NCBI RefSeq assembly: GCF_000756385.1
Contig: NZ_JNFC01000030.1
Span: 1 to 45,006 of the forward strand
Source: Sphingopyxis sp. LC363
GTDB taxonomy: Bacteria > Pseudomonadota > Alphaproteobacteria > Sphingomonadales > Sphingomonadaceae
Reading direction: 5' to 3'
Length of the DNA: 45,006 nucleotides
The position numbers and the translations under genes were made by a program. Under the pieces are notes generated by a model. It worked only from the letters and a program-made list of their open reading frames with translations, was not told the DNA's origin and did no database searches. Positions 24,534 through 33,910 of this stretch are shown piece after piece. Within the stretch, counting starts at the first letter, position 1; each line of letters begins with the position of its first letter.

Positions 24534-24869
24534 TTAACGGGAGGCCATCTGGCTGTCGGTTTCGACTTCGGCGACGCCGGCGATCTTGAGCGCGGCGCGG
24601 AACTGCTTGGCGGCGGCGCGTTCGTTACCCGCTTCGCACAGCTTCTTGCCGGTCGAAACGAAGCGCTTGGCGCTCGACTGCTTGGCTCCTTCGACGCCGC
24701 TGGCGGCGACATGCGCCTGTTCGGCGAGACCGGCGCAGCGATAATCGCCGCCCGACTGGGCATAAGCGGGGGTCGTCGATGCCATCAGGCCGGTGAAGGC
24801 GAGCGCCGAAGCGGCGACGACGGCAAAGGCGGTGGGAAAGCGGCGGAAAGAGGAGAGCTGATAGGACAT
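24534..24869 (-). CDS. Secreted Cys-containing protein of unknown function
   Basis: 111 residues from the ATG at 24869 (GGAA upstream). A signal peptide (FAVVAASALAFTGLMASTTPAYA, cleavage before QSGG) precedes a mature domain of about 75 residues with two cysteines (DYRCAGLAEQ, GKKLCEAGNER) that could form a disulphide, and amphipathic Ala-rich helices. Not a family I recognise. It is transcribed divergently from the LysR-type regulator 83 bp away, the usual arrangement for a regulator and its target. Confidence 0.75.
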   Translation of the reverse strand: MSYQLSSFRRFPTAFAVVAASALAFTGLMASTTPAYAQSGGDYRCAGLAEQAHVAASGVEGAKQSSAKRFVSTGKKLCEAGNERAAAKQFRAALKIAGVAEVETDSQMASR

Positions 24870-24952
24870 GGGAGAGGTTCCTTTCGTTTCGTTGTGCAAC
24901 CTTTATAGGCGCGGTTGCGCACTTAGATAATCCTCTATAATCTGCAAGTGCT

Positions 24953-25879
24953 TTGAAGCAGGATTTAACAATCCCCCAAGGGGCGCTCGACGGGATCGAA
25001 GCCTTCCTGCGTGTCGCGGAAAGGCGCAGCTTTTCCGCTGCGGCCGCCGACCTCGGCGTCTCCCCCTCCGCGATCAGCCAGACAGTCAAGGCGCTCGAAG
25101 CGCGCGTCGGCGCGCCCTTGTTCATGCGCACGACGCGCAGCGTCGGGCTGACCCAGGCGGGCGAGATGTTCCTCGAGCGCGCGGCGCCCGCCTATACCGG
25201 GCTCGCCGACGCCTATGAAGCGGCGCGCAACCTCGGCAACCGGCCCGCGGGGCGGCTGCGGATCAATCTGATGCGGGGCGCGGTCCAGCCGCTGTTCGAA
25301 CCGATCATCGCGGGCTTTTGCGAAACCTATCCCGACATCGAGCTCGAAATCTACGCCGACGATGCGCTGGCCGACCTCAGCGCCGGCGGTTTCGACGCCG
25401 GGGTGCGGATGGGCGAATCGCTCGACGCCGACGTGATCGCCGTCCGCCTGACCGGACCCTTCCGTTTCGTCGTCGCGGCGGCGCCCGCCTATCTGGCGAA
25501 GCACGGCCGCCCCCAAACCCCCGAGGAATTGCGCGACCATCGCTGCGTCCGCTTTCGCCTCGCGACGGGCGCGCTGATGCCGTGGACGTTCGAGAAGGGA
25601 AACCGCGAATATGACGTCAGCGTCACCGGACCGGTGATCGTCAACGACTGGATCGCCGCGCTCGTCGCAATCCGCGCCGGGGTCGCGATGGGCATGATGG
25701 CCGAACCGATGGCAAAGGCGATGGTCGCGAGCGGCGAGCTCGAACTGGTGCTCACCGACTATGCCTCGGCGACCTCGGGGCTCTTTCTCTACTATCCGGG
25801 GCGCAAGCAGGTGATGCCCAAGCTGCGCGCCTTCATCGATTATGTGCGCGAAAATCTGCCCGACGAGATCACCGCCTAG
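24953..25879 (+). CDS. LysR-family transcriptional regulator
   Basis: 308 residues. The N-terminal winged helix-turn-helix is clear (AFLRVAERRSFSAAAADLGV, SPSAISQTVKALEARVGAPL) and the periplasmic-binding-protein-like effector domain follows. The start is TTG 24953; an in-frame stop lies just upstream. The short gap to the divergent secreted-protein gene contains GTTGTGCAAC and GGTTGCGCAC, possible pieces of a LysR-type site. The effector is unknown. Confidence 0.87.
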   Translation: MKQDLTIPQGALDGIEAFLRVAERRSFSAAAADLGVSPSAISQTVKALEARVGAPLFMRTTRSVGLTQAGEMFLERAAPAYTGLADAYEAARNLGNRPAGRLRINLMRGAVQPLFEPIIAGFCETYPDIELEIYADDALADLSAGGFDAGVRMGESLDADVIAVRLTGPFRFVVAAAPAYLAKHGRPQTPEELRDHRCVRFRLATGALMPWTFEKGNREYDVSVTGPVIVNDWIAALVAIRAGVAMGMMAEPMAKAMVASGELELVLTDYASATSGLFLYYPGRKQVMPKLRAFIDYVRENLPDEITA

Positions 25880-26150
25880 GACCGGCCGACATTCAGCCCC
25901 CGGCGGCCTGCAAATGGCGGCCTTCCGCGCTTCCGGTGCTCACGTGCAAAAAGCACGCTGCGCTCCGGGTCACGGAAAACCACCATTTTCGACTCACCGG
26001 GAGCTGAATCTCAACCGGTCCTGAAGGCTGTCCCCTCGATAATCGGCCCGGCGCGGAAACAAATCCCTTTGCCGACAGCAGAAAAATTGGGCTGGCGCAT
26101 TGCCCCAAATCGCGGCAGCAAGTTGTCAACTAAATGAGTTGGGATGAATC
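25880..26150. other. Intergenic region between lysR and tauE
   Basis: No gene seen. A short inverted repeat GTGCT/AGCAC (around 25937-25957) and a repeat-like block (ACCACCATTTTCGACTCACC) are present; the latter looks like dispersed intergenic repeat DNA but has no second copy here. Confidence 0.3.
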
Positions 26151-26921
26151 ATGATCGATCTTGCGGCCATCGACTTTACCGCGCTCCTGCCGTTCATCCT
26201 GATCGGTTTCGCGGCGCAGCTCGTCGACGGCGCGCTCGGCATGGCGTTCGGGGTGATCTGTAACACCTTGCTCGTCGCGGTGCTCGGCGTCCCGCCCGCG
26301 ACCGCGTCGGCACGCATCCATGTCGTCGAGATTTTCACCACCGGCGTGTCGGGGCTGAGCCATGTGTTCCACCGCAACATCGACTGGCCGCTGTTCTTTC
26401 GCCTGCTCGTCCCCGGGGTGATCGGCGGGGTGCTCGGCGCCTATGTGCTGTCGTCGCTGCACGCCGAGGTCGTGAAGCCCTTCGTACTCGGCTATCTCGT
26501 GCTGATCGGTATCTGGTTGCTGATCCGCGGCGTGCTCTATCCGCCCAAATTTTCGAAGCCCAAGGTCGTCGGCCCGCTCGCGGTGGTCGGCGGCTTTCTC
26601 GACGCCGCGGGCGGCGGCGGCTGGGGCCCGGTCGTGACCTCGAACCTGCTCGTCCAGGGCGGCGAACCGCGCAAGGTTGTCGGCACGGTCAACAGCGTCG
26701 AATTCTTCCTCGCGGTCGCGGTCTCGCTCGCCTTTATCTGGCATTTGGGCATCGACGATATCCTCGGCCCGACGCTCGGCCTGATCATCGGCGGCGTCGT
26801 CGCCGCGCCGATCGGCGCGATGATGGCCAAACGTTTCTCGCCCAAGGTCATGCTGATGCTGGTCGGCACCGTGCTGACCGCGACGAGCGCGTTCGGGCTG
26901 TACAAGGCGCTGGTGGGCTAG
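26151..26921 (+). CDS. TauE/SafE family membrane permease
   Basis: 256 residues with about seven or eight membrane helices. The two TauE/SafE half-repeats are visible: IGFAAQLVDGALGMAFGVIC near the N-terminus and VGGFLDAAGGGGWGPVVTSN in the middle. Family members export sulfite, sulfoacetate or other organosulfur anions. No sulfur-metabolism gene adjoins it, so the substrate is open. Confidence 0.87.
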   Translation: MIDLAAIDFTALLPFILIGFAAQLVDGALGMAFGVICNTLLVAVLGVPPATASARIHVVEIFTTGVSGLSHVFHRNIDWPLFFRLLVPGVIGGVLGAYVLSSLHAEVVKPFVLGYLVLIGIWLLIRGVLYPPKFSKPKVVGPLAVVGGFLDAAGGGGWGPVVTSNLLVQGGEPRKVVGTVNSVEFFLAVAVSLAFIWHLGIDDILGPTLGLIIGGVVAAPIGAMMAKRFSPKVMLMLVGTVLTATSAFGLYKALVG

Positions 26922-26933
26922 CAGCCATTAAAT

Positions 26934-27110
26934 CCTCCCTGTGGCGAAGCCATGGGGAGGTGGCAGCGCCCTTCGACTGCCTTGCAGGCGCTCAGGATAA
27001 ACTGCGGCTTCGGCGCAGCGCTGACGGAGGGGCCATGGCGCGAGGTCGCTGCCCCTCCACCACTCGCTTCGCGAGCGGCCCCCCTTCCCCATCGCTTCGC
27101 GACAGGGAGG
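26934..27110. repeat. Palindromic dispersed repeat, CCTCCCTGT family
   Basis: The outer arms are imperfect reverse complements (CCTCCCTGTGGCGAAGCC at the left, GCTTCGCGACAGGGAGG at the right), enclosing GC-rich sequence with further inverted repeats. The repeat at 42461-42595 shares the same outer sequence. It could fold into a long hairpin downstream of the tauE gene. Confidence 0.7.
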
Positions 27111-27205
27111 ATCTTGCCATCGTCGTCACCCTGGACTTGATCGCCATTGCCGTCTCCCCTCCCGCTTGCGGGAGGGGATGACTGAAACCCACCCAAAGCC
27201 GCCGA

Positions 27206-27757
27206 TCAGTTCGCCGGTCGGGTCTCGTCGATCTTGTCGACCCATTCGGGGAAGAAGCTCGGCTCGCGCGCCGACCAGCCGGGGGCGGTGGCGGCGGCTT
27301 CGCTGATCGACTGGAGCAGGATCTTGCGCTTGTCGGGGTGAAGATGCGGCAGCGACGCGGCGGCGCAGAAGGCGCCGGGCAGCCACGGCCGCGCATGCGC
27401 GCCGAGCAGGCGTTCGTAGAGGAAGCGGTAGGAAGCGAAGCCCGGCAGGCGGTCCTGCCCGAGGTCGAAGGCCGACACCGCGATCAGCGGCGCCATGAAA
27501 TGTTCGAGCGCGTCGAGCCCGCTGTCGTCGGGAATATGCGCGCGAATTTCGACGAGCCGGTGATAGACGCGCGCCTGGACGCGGATCGCGGTTTCCTCGA
27601 CCATGTCGCGCGACCAGCGCGCGATCGCATCGTCGCGTTCGAGCCCGATGTCGAGCGAACGGCGGATGTAACGCTGGGTCGCCGCGGGAAAGCCCGCAAA
27701 TTCCTTGATCTCGGAAAGGGACAGGTCGCCTGCGGCCGGTCCTGAACGCGTCGCCAT
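27206..27757 (-). CDS. Conserved protein of unknown function
   Basis: 183 residues from the ATG at 27757, chosen because GGGAGC lies 7 nt upstream; the ATG at 27763 or a longer form from 27850 are alternatives. Mostly helical, with RSLDIGLERDDAIARWSRDM, LDALEHFMAPLIAVSAFDLG and a C-terminal PSFFPEWVDKIDE. The helical body faintly resembles TetR ligand domains, but no helix-turn-helix is seen. It is transcribed away from the KAS III gene, which has an inverted repeat in its promoter. Confidence 0.65.
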   Translation of the reverse strand: MATRSGPAAGDLSLSEIKEFAGFPAATQRYIRRSLDIGLERDDAIARWSRDMVEETAIRVQARVYHRLVEIRAHIPDDSGLDALEHFMAPLIAVSAFDLGQDRLPGFASYRFLYERLLGAHARPWLPGAFCAAASLPHLHPDKRKILLQSISEAAATAPGWSAREPSFFPEWVDKIDETRPAN

Positions 27758-27914
27758 GGTCATGCTCCCGCTCGGCGCCCGGGGAGCCATCCCCCCGGAG
27801 GCCTGCATCACACAGTCTGCCACCAGATTGGTTAGTGGCAGGTTAACCATAGTGTCGGGACTCGTTCAGCAAATCACGGGGCGTTGCGCGATGCCGCGAC
27901 GGGGCCTAATCAGC

Positions 27915-27936
27915 GTGTCTTGAAACCATAAGACAC
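27915..27936. promoter_or_regulatory. Inverted repeat before the KAS III gene
   Basis: GTGTCTT (27915-27921) and AAGACAC (27930-27936) are perfect reverse complements 8 bp apart, 14 bp before the start codon. The position suits an operator or a leader hairpin. Confidence 0.4.
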
Positions 27937-27949
27937 ACGCAGGTCCACC

Positions 27950-29086
27950 ATGTCCAACGCACCGCAGCCGGTCATTTCCGCAACCGGCCTTTTCACCCCC
28001 GCCGAAGCGATCTCCAACGAAGAACTTGTCGCCAGTTTTAACGCGTATGTTGCGCTGCACAATAGAGAAAATGCAGCGGCGATCGCGGCGGGCGAGGCAC
28101 CCGAACTGACTGAATCGAGCGTCGAATTCATCGAGAAGGCGAGCGGGATCGGATCGCGTTTCGTCGTCGACAAGGCGGGCATTCTCGATCCGGCGCACAT
28201 GGCGCCGCGCATCGCCGAACGTGGCAACGACGAGCTGTCGATCCTCGCCGAAATCGGGGTCGCGGCGGCGAAGGATGCGCTGACGCGCGCGGGGCGCGAC
28301 GCGGGCGACGTCGACGCCGTGCTGTGCGCCGCGTCGAACATGCAGCGCCCCTATCCGGCGATGGCGGTCGAGATTCAGGACGCGCTCGGCATCGACGGCT
28401 TCGGTTTCGACATGAATGTCGCCTGTTCGTCGGCGACCTTCGGCATCCAGACCGCCGCCGACTATATCCGCGCGGGCCATGCGAAGAGCGTGCTCGTCGT
28501 GAACCCCGAAATCTGTTCGGGGCATCTGAACTGGCGCGACCGCGACAGCCATTTCATCTTCGGCGACGTCGCGACCGTGATTCTGGTCGAGGACAAGGAC
28601 ATCGCGGCGGCGGGGCATTGGGACATTCTCGGCACCAAGCTCAAGACCGTCTTTTCGAACAATATCCGCAACAATTTCGGCTTTTTGAACCGCGGGCACG
28701 GCGGGATCGACCAGTCGGGGCCGAAGTCGGACAAGCTTTTCGTCCAGGAAGGCCGCAAGGTGTTCAAGGAAGTCGTGCCGATGGTCGCGAACATGATCGT
28801 CGAGCAGATGGAAGTGCTGGGCCTTGAGGGCGCCGACATGCGCCGGCTGTGGCTGCACCAGGCGAACACCAATATGAACCGGCTGATCGCGCAGCGCGTG
28901 CTGGGCCATGAGGCGAGCGAGGACGAGAGCCCGACGGTGCTCGACACCTATGGCAACACGTCGAGCGCGGGGTCGATCATCGCCTTTCACCTGAACCATG
29001 CGGATATGGTGGCGGGCGATACCGGGCTGATCTGTTCGTTCGGCGCGGGGTATAGCGCGGGGACGGTGTTCGTGCGGAGGACGTGA
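27950..29086 (+). CDS. Beta-ketoacyl-ACP synthase III family enzyme
   Basis: 378 residues with the FabH/KAS III catalytic triad: C159 in MNVACSSATFG, H303 in LWLHQANTNMN, N336 in DTYGNTSSAG. Enzymes of this type condense acyl-CoA with malonyl-ACP, starting fatty-acid synthesis, or make related beta-keto products. At 378 residues it is longer than housekeeping FabH (about 320), with an N-terminal insertion (SFNAYVALHNRENAAAIAAG), so it belongs to the longer FabY/FabH2-like group and may not be the main FabH. Confidence 0.85.
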   Translation: MSNAPQPVISATGLFTPAEAISNEELVASFNAYVALHNRENAAAIAAGEAPELTESSVEFIEKASGIGSRFVVDKAGILDPAHMAPRIAERGNDELSILAEIGVAAAKDALTRAGRDAGDVDAVLCAASNMQRPYPAMAVEIQDALGIDGFGFDMNVACSSATFGIQTAADYIRAGHAKSVLVVNPEICSGHLNWRDRDSHFIFGDVATVILVEDKDIAAAGHWDILGTKLKTVFSNNIRNNFGFLNRGHGGIDQSGPKSDKLFVQEGRKVFKEVVPMVANMIVEQMEVLGLEGADMRRLWLHQANTNMNRLIAQRVLGHEASEDESPTVLDTYGNTSSAGSIIAFHLNHADMVAGDTGLICSFGAGYSAGTVFVRRT

Positions 29087-29096
29087 TGCAGTAATC

Positions 29097-29173
29097 GTCG
29101 TCCCCGCGAAGGCGGGGACCGCTAGCAACCTTACGCTACGCCGACAGCGGCCCCCGCCTGCGCGGGGGCGACG
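29097..29173. repeat. REP-like palindrome, CCCCGCGAAGGCGGGG family
   Basis: The arms GTCCCCGCGAAGGCGGGGAC and GCCCCCGCCTGCGCGGGGGC flank an internal segment (AACCTTACGCTACGCCGACA) that is closely matched in the copy at 38622-38699. It lies between two convergent genes and may act as a bidirectional terminator. Confidence 0.7.
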
Positions 29174-29174
29174 T

Positions 29175-30263
29175 TCATGGCACAAATGTCGTGAACAGGT
29201 AGATCGCGAAGAGCATCAGGTGGATCACCCCCTGCAACACGGTCGTCCGGCCGTTCGCCAGCGTCTGCACCGAAACGATCAGCGAGAGGAAGAGCAGCAC
29301 GGTCGACTTGGCGTCGAGGCCGAGGCCGATCGGCATGTCGGCGACGATCGACAGGATCGCGACCGCCGGAATGGTGAGGCCGATAGTCGCGAGCGCCGAG
29401 CCGAGCGCGAGGTTGAGGCTGGTCTGGAGGCGATCGGCCTTCGCCGCGCGCACCGCCGCGAGCCCTTCGGGCGCGAGGATCAGCGCGGCGATCAGCACGC
29501 CGAGCACCGCGGGCGGCGCGCCCCAGTCGGCAAGCAGCGCGCCCATCACCGGCGACAGATTCTTCGCGAGCAGCACGACCGCGACGAGGCTGGCGAGGAG
29601 CAGCGCGCCCGAAATGGCGGTGCGCTGCATGCTCGGCGGCGGGGCGTGCGCGTCGGGTACGCCGTCACCGTCAGCATCGCCGTCGGGAAGGAAATAATCG
29701 CGGTGGCGGACCGTCTGGACGAGCGCGAAGGTCGCGTAGAGGATCAGCGACACCACGGCGACGAAACCGAGCTGGGTTGCCGAATAGAAGGGGCCCGGCA
29801 CGCTCGAGGTAAAATTGGGCAGCACCAGCGTGACGACCGTCAGCACCGTCAGCGTCGCAAGCGCGGCGCCGATGCCGGTGCGCTGGAAACGCTGTTCGTG
29901 ATGGCGGATCGCCCCGCTCAAAAGGCAGAGGCCCATCAGGAGGTTGAGGATCACCATGACCGCGGCGAACACCGTGTCGCGCGCGAGCGTCAGCGCCTTT
30001 TCGGGTTCGGCCTGCATCAGGGTGAGGATCAGCCCGACCTCGATCACCGTCACCGCGAGCGCGAGGATCAGCGTGCCGAAGGGTTCGCCGACGCGGTGCG
30101 CGATCACCTCGGCATGGTGAACCGCCGCGACGACCGCGCCCGCGAGGATGATCGCGACGAGCCAGGCGCCCAGCGGCGTCGCGAGGCTCGCCATCGCGGC
30201 GAGGAAGCCGAGGATGGGGAAAATGTCGTTGGTGCGGTCGGCGAGGCGGAGTTTGGCGGTCAT
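29175..30263 (-). CDS. ChaA-like Ca2+/H+ (cation/proton) antiporter
   Basis: 362 residues with about eleven membrane helices and the two inverted CaCA repeats: GEPFGTLILALAVTVIEVGL (alpha-1, with the key Glu) and LILAPEGLAAVRAAKADRLQ followed by LNLALGSALATIGLTIPA (alpha-2). It exports Ca2+ (or Na+/K+) in exchange for protons. The central loop has DGDADGDGVPD at 194-204, an EF-hand/TSP3-like calcium-binding pattern. The start at 30263 follows the end of open upstream frame that is only a shadow of hisF. It lies downstream of hisF on the same strand, 51 bp away. Confidence 0.87.
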   Translation of the reverse strand: MTAKLRLADRTNDIFPILGFLAAMASLATPLGAWLVAIILAGAVVAAVHHAEVIAHRVGEPFGTLILALAVTVIEVGLILTLMQAEPEKALTLARDTVFAAVMVILNLLMGLCLLSGAIRHHEQRFQRTGIGAALATLTVLTVVTLVLPNFTSSVPGPFYSATQLGFVAVVSLILYATFALVQTVRHRDYFLPDGDADGDGVPDAHAPPPSMQRTAISGALLLASLVAVVLLAKNLSPVMGALLADWGAPPAVLGVLIAALILAPEGLAAVRAAKADRLQTSLNLALGSALATIGLTIPAVAILSIVADMPIGLGLDAKSTVLLFLSLIVSVQTLANGRTTVLQGVIHLMLFAIYLFTTFVP

Positions 30264-30313
30264 CGGGCTTCTATTGCAGCCGCTTTCGCGCCTGAACACC
30301 CCGACGGCGCAAT

Positions 30314-31078
30314 TTAATGCGCGCGCACCGGCAGCCCCGCGGCGGCGAGCCGCGCGTGCGCTTCGGCGATCGTCGCCTCGCCGAAGTGGAAGATGCTGGC
30401 GGCGAGCACCGCGCTGGCGCCGCCCTCGATCACGCCGGCGGCGAGATGGTCGAGGTTGCCGACGCCGCCCGATGCGATCACGGGTACGCTGACCGCGTCG
30501 GCGATCGCGCGGGTGAGCGCGAGGTCGTAGCCGTCCTTGGTGCCGTCGCGGTCCATGCTGGTCACGAGCAGCTCTCCCGCGCCGAGGGTGGCGAGGCGGA
30601 CGGCGTGTTCGAGCGCGTCGATGCCGGTCGGCTTGCGGCCGCCGTGGGTGAAGATTTCCCAGCGACCATCCGCAACGCGCCGCGCGTCGATGCTGCCGAC
30701 CGCGCACTGGCTGCCGAAGCGATCGGCGATGTCGGCGACGAGTTCGGGGCGCGCGACCGCGGCGCTGTTCACCGCGACCTTGTCGGCGCCGGCGAGAAGC
30801 AGCGCGCGCGCGTCGTCGGCGCTGCGCACCCCGCCGCCGACGGTGAGCGGCATGAAACAGACCTCGGCGGTGCGGGCGACCATGTCGAGCAGAGTGCCGC
30901 GCCCCTGATGGCTCGCCGAAATGTCGAGGAAGCACAGCTCGTCGGCGCCCGCGGCGTCATAGGCGCGTGCCGCCTCGACCGGATCGCCCGCATCGCGCAG
31001 GTCGACGAAGTTGACCCCCTTGACGACGCGGCCGTCGGCGACGTCGAGGCAGGGGATGACGCGGACGCGGACGGTCAC
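30314..31078 (-). CDS. hisF: Imidazole glycerol phosphate synthase, cyclase subunit
   Basis: 254 residues, full length. A TIM barrel with the HisF start [19 protein letters not shown], the phosphate-binding repeats [14 protein letters not shown] and [13 protein letters not shown], and [15 protein letters not shown]. Uses ammonia from HisH to turn PRFAR into imidazole glycerol phosphate and AICAR. The GTG start overlaps the hisA stop as GTGA. Confidence 0.95.
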   Translation of the reverse strand: MTVRVRVIPCLDVADGRVVKGVNFVDLRDAGDPVEAARAYDAAGADELCFLDISASHQGRGTLLDMVARTAEVCFMPLTVGGGVRSADDARALLLAGADKVAVNSAAVARPELVADIADRFGSQCAVGSIDARRVADGRWEIFTHGGRKPTGIDALEHAVRLATLGAGELLVTSMDRDGTKDGYDLALTRAIADAVSVPVIASGGVGNLDHLAAGVIEGGASAVLAASIFHFGEATIAEAHARLAAAGLPVRAH

Positions 31079-31821
31079 GCCGCCCCCGCCGCGATCGCCT
31101 CGGCGAGGTCGAGGCGGCCGTCGTAGAGCGCGCGGCCGGTGATGACGCCCTCGATCCCCTCGGCGACATGGCGGCGGAGCGCGTGGATGTCGCCGATGCC
31201 GGCGACGCCGCCGCTGGCGATCACCGGGATGCTCACCGATTTGGCGAGCGCGACGGTCGCCTCGACATTGCAGCCCTTGAGGAGCCCGTCGCGGCCGACG
31301 TCGGTGAAGAGCAAGGCCGCGACGCCTGCATCCTCGAAGCGGCGGGCGAGATCCTCGACGCGGACGTCGGAGACGTCGGCCCAGCCCTCGGTCGCGACCA
31401 TGCCGTCGCGGGCGTCGACGCCGACGACGATGCGGCCCGGCAGGTCGCGCGCGGCGGACTTCACGAACTCCGGGTCCTTGAGCGCCGCGGTGCCGATGAT
31501 CACGCGATCGACGCCGAGCGCGAGCCAGCGGTCGACGCCGGCACGATCGCGGATGCCGCCGCCGACCTGCACCTTGCCCGGAAAGGCGGCAATGATGCTC
31601 TCGACCGCTGCGCCGTTGACGCTTGTCCCCGCAAAGGCGCCGTCGAGATCGACGACGTGGAGGTGCGACGCGCCCGCATCGGCGAAGAGGCGCGCCTGCG
31701 CCGCGGGATCGTCGCCATAGACGGTCGCGCGCGACATATCGCCCTCGGCGAGCCGCACCACCTGCCCGCCCTTGAGGTCGATCGCGGGGAAAATGGTCAG
31801 GCCAGAATCTACGGGCGCCAT
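31075..31821 (-). CDS. hisA: ProFAR isomerase
   Basis: 248 residues. A TIM barrel with [39 protein letters not shown] and [13 protein letters not shown]. Catalyses the Amadori rearrangement of ProFAR to PRFAR. The start at 31821 overlaps the end of hisH by 13 bp and the stop overlaps hisF by 4 bp, giving a tight hisB-hisH-hisA-hisF unit. Longer upstream frame is a shadow of hisH. Confidence 0.95.
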   Translation of the reverse strand: MAPVDSGLTIFPAIDLKGGQVVRLAEGDMSRATVYGDDPAAQARLFADAGASHLHVVDLDGAFAGTSVNGAAVESIIAAFPGKVQVGGGIRDRAGVDRWLALGVDRVIIGTAALKDPEFVKSAARDLPGRIVVGVDARDGMVATEGWADVSDVRVEDLARRFEDAGVAALLFTDVGRDGLLKGCNVEATVALAKSVSIPVIASGGVAGIGDIHALRRHVAEGIEGVITGRALYDGRLDLAEAIAAGAA

Positions 31822-32417
31822 GCCAGGAATCTCTCTAGTGTCGCGAGGCCATAGGCCTGGCTTTTTTCGGGGTGGAACTGGACGCCGACGATATTGTCCT
31901 TCGCCACGGCGGCGGTGAAGGTCGCGCCGTGGCTGCTCGTCGCGGCGACATGCGCGGCATCGGCGAAATGATAGCCGTGGAGATAATAGGCCTCGCCCGC
32001 CGCGATCACCGGATGCGCGAAACTCGGCACGACGTCGTTCCAACCCATGTGCGGGATGCGGAGGCCGGGCGCGGGGTCGAGGGCGCGCACGGTGCCGCCG
32101 ATCCAGCCGAGCCCCTTGTGCGTCCCATGCTCCTCGCCCGCGTCGGCGAGCAATTGCATGCCGACGCAGATGCCGAGGAAAGGCGCGCCCTCGCCGCGCA
32201 CGCGTCGCTCCATCGCCGCGATCAACCCGTCGATCGCCGAAAGCCCGTTCATGCACGCGGCGAAGGCGCCGACGCCGGGCAGCACGATGCGGTCGGCCCT
32301 GGCTACGACATCGGGATCGGCGGTGACCGCGACATTGTCGGCGCCCGCCGCGACGAGCGCATTGTGCACCGAGCGAAGATTGCCCGCGCCATAGTCGATC
32401 AGGGCAACAACGCTCAT
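31809..32417 (-). CDS. hisH: Imidazole glycerol phosphate synthase, glutaminase subunit
   Basis: 202 residues, class I glutamine amidotransferase. The triad is C84 ([11 protein letters not shown]), H182 and E184 (VQFHPEKSQ); [10 protein letters not shown] opens the protein. Supplies ammonia to HisF. It lies 9 bp downstream of hisB. Confidence 0.95.
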   Translation of the reverse strand: MSVVALIDYGAGNLRSVHNALVAAGADNVAVTADPDVVARADRIVLPGVGAFAACMNGLSAIDGLIAAMERRVRGEGAPFLGICVGMQLLADAGEEHGTHKGLGWIGGTVRALDPAPGLRIPHMGWNDVVPSFAHPVIAAGEAYYLHGYHFADAAHVAATSSHGATFTAAVAKDNIVGVQFHPEKSQAYGLATLERFLAWRP

Positions 32418-32426
32418 GGATGGCCC

Positions 32427-33014
32427 CTAGAGAACGCCCTTGGTCGAGGGAATCGCGTCGCCCTTGCGCGGGTCGATTTCGACCGCCTGGCGCAGCGCGC
32501 GCGCGAGCGCCTTGTACATGCTTTCGGCGATGTGATGGTTATTCTCGCCGTAGAGCGTCTCGATGTGCAGCGTGATCCCCGCGGTCTGCGCGAAACTGTG
32601 AAACCAGTGCGGGAACATCTCGGTGTCCATCTCGCCGAGCCGCGGCTGCGAGAAGCTGGATTTATAGACGCAGTGCGGGCGTCCCGAAATGTCGAGCACG
32701 CAGCGCGTCAGCGTCTCGTCCATCGGCGCGTGCGCCTCGCCGTAACGCGCGATGCCGCGCTTGTCGCCGAGCGCCTTGGCTACCGCTTCGCCGAGCGCCA
32801 ATGCGCTGTCCTCGACCGTGTGGTGCTGGTCGATGTGGAGGTCGCCCTTCACGGCCATCGAGATGTCGATCAGCGAGTGGCGCGACAATTGTTCGACCAT
32901 ATGGTCGAGGAAACCGATGCCGGTGGACACCGAATATTCGCCCGTCCCGTCGAGATTGACGGTGATCGCGATATCCGTTTCCTTGGTCGTGCGCTGGACG
33001 GTGGCGGTTCGCAT
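32427..33014 (-). CDS. hisB: Imidazoleglycerol-phosphate dehydratase
   Basis: 195 residues, monofunctional type without the phosphatase domain of enterobacteria. The metal-binding histidine clusters are present: [26 protein letters not shown] and [18 protein letters not shown]. The start at 33014 is chosen at [15 protein letters not shown]. It is the first gene of the his unit and is transcribed divergently from sspB, 97 bp apart. Confidence 0.95.
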   Translation of the reverse strand: MRTATVQRTTKETDIAITVNLDGTGEYSVSTGIGFLDHMVEQLSRHSLIDISMAVKGDLHIDQHHTVEDSALALGEAVAKALGDKRGIARYGEAHAPMDETLTRCVLDISGRPHCVYKSSFSQPRLGEMDTEMFPHWFHSFAQTAGITLHIETLYGENNHHIAESMYKALARALRQAVEIDPRKGDAIPSTKGVL

Positions 33015-33111
33015 GGGCGACCCCTTAGAGCGTCTGTTTCGCGTTGCAAGGCGATTCTCCCCCCTTGACCCCCCTTGACCCGCACGCGGCGCGCGTTCAT
33101 CCCCCTTCGCC

Positions 33112-33594
33112 ATGAGTGATGACGTTCGCGACAGCCTGATTCCCTATGACGAAATCGTGCAGGACGCGCTGCGCGCCGTGGTCGGCCGCGTGCTGAGCCA
33201 GATCGAAGGTTACGACAGCCTGCCCGGCGAACATCATTTCTATATCACCTTCAAGACGCAGGCCCCCGGGGTCGACATCCCCGCGCATCTGATCGCCAAA
33301 TTCCCCGACGAAATGACGATCGTGCTGCAGAACCGTTTCTGGGACCTGAGCGTCGAGGAGGATCATTTCCGCGTCGGCCTGTCGTTCAACCAGACGCCGT
33401 CGATGCTGACGATCCCCTATGCCGCGATCACCGCCTTCGTCGATCCGTCGGTCGATTTCGGGCTGCAATTCCAGGTCAGCGACGACGAGGCCGCGCAGCC
33501 CGAGCCGCACGACGAAGCCGACAACGACCGTCCCGACGTCACGAGCGAGGACGGGTCGAACGTCGTGACGGTGGATTTCGGCAAGAAGAGATAG
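33112..33594 (+). CDS. sspB: SspB-like ClpXP adaptor
   Basis: 160 residues. The alphaproteobacterial SspB fold ([67 protein letters not shown]) is followed by a long acidic linker and a short C-terminal XB-like motif ([11 protein letters not shown]) that docks onto ClpX. It delivers ssrA-tagged peptides from stalled ribosomes to ClpXP. Confidence 0.9.
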   Translation: MSDDVRDSLIPYDEIVQDALRAVVGRVLSQIEGYDSLPGEHHFYITFKTQAPGVDIPAHLIAKFPDEMTIVLQNRFWDLSVEEDHFRVGLSFNQTPSMLTIPYAAITAFVDPSVDFGLQFQVSDDEAAQPEPHDEADNDRPDVTSEDGSNVVTVDFGKKR

Positions 33595-33598
33595 CGTC

Positions 33599-33910
33599 GT
33601 GGGCCCACTCTGGCCCCCGAGCCGCTTCTGGCAATATTGGGCGCTTGCGGGAATGCTCGTGCTGACCGGCGCCTTCTGGTGGGGCGTCGAGGGCTATGCG
33701 CTGTTCGAGGGCAACCATGCGCGCGGCCAGATTGCCGACGGGCTGCTGCGCTTCAGCCTGCTGGTGCTGACACCGGCGCTGGTCATCGTCTGGCTTGCCG
33801 CCGCATGGCTGCGCCGCCGCGTCGGCGAGGGCGGCTATTGGCAGTTGCTCGGCCTCGTCGCGATGATCTGGGCGGGCGCGGTGCTGGTGACGAGGATGCT
33901 GGTGGCATGA
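33599..33910 (+). CDS. Small inner-membrane protein of unknown function
   Basis: 103 residues from a GTG start four bases after the sspB stop, with three hydrophobic helices ([57 protein letters not shown]). Its stop overlaps the fumC start as ATGA, so sspB, this gene and fumC are probably co-transcribed. No family recognised. Confidence 0.7.
   Translation: MGPLWPPSRFWQYWALAGMLVLTGAFWWGVEGYALFEGNHARGQIADGLLRFSLLVLTPALVIVWLAAAWLRRRVGEGGYWQLLGLVAMIWAGAVLVTRMLVA

Noticed and set aside
30264..30935. An N-terminal extension of the antiporter frame
   Set aside because: The added residues are low-complexity Arg/His/Gly sequence that shadows hisF; the membrane protein starts at 30263.
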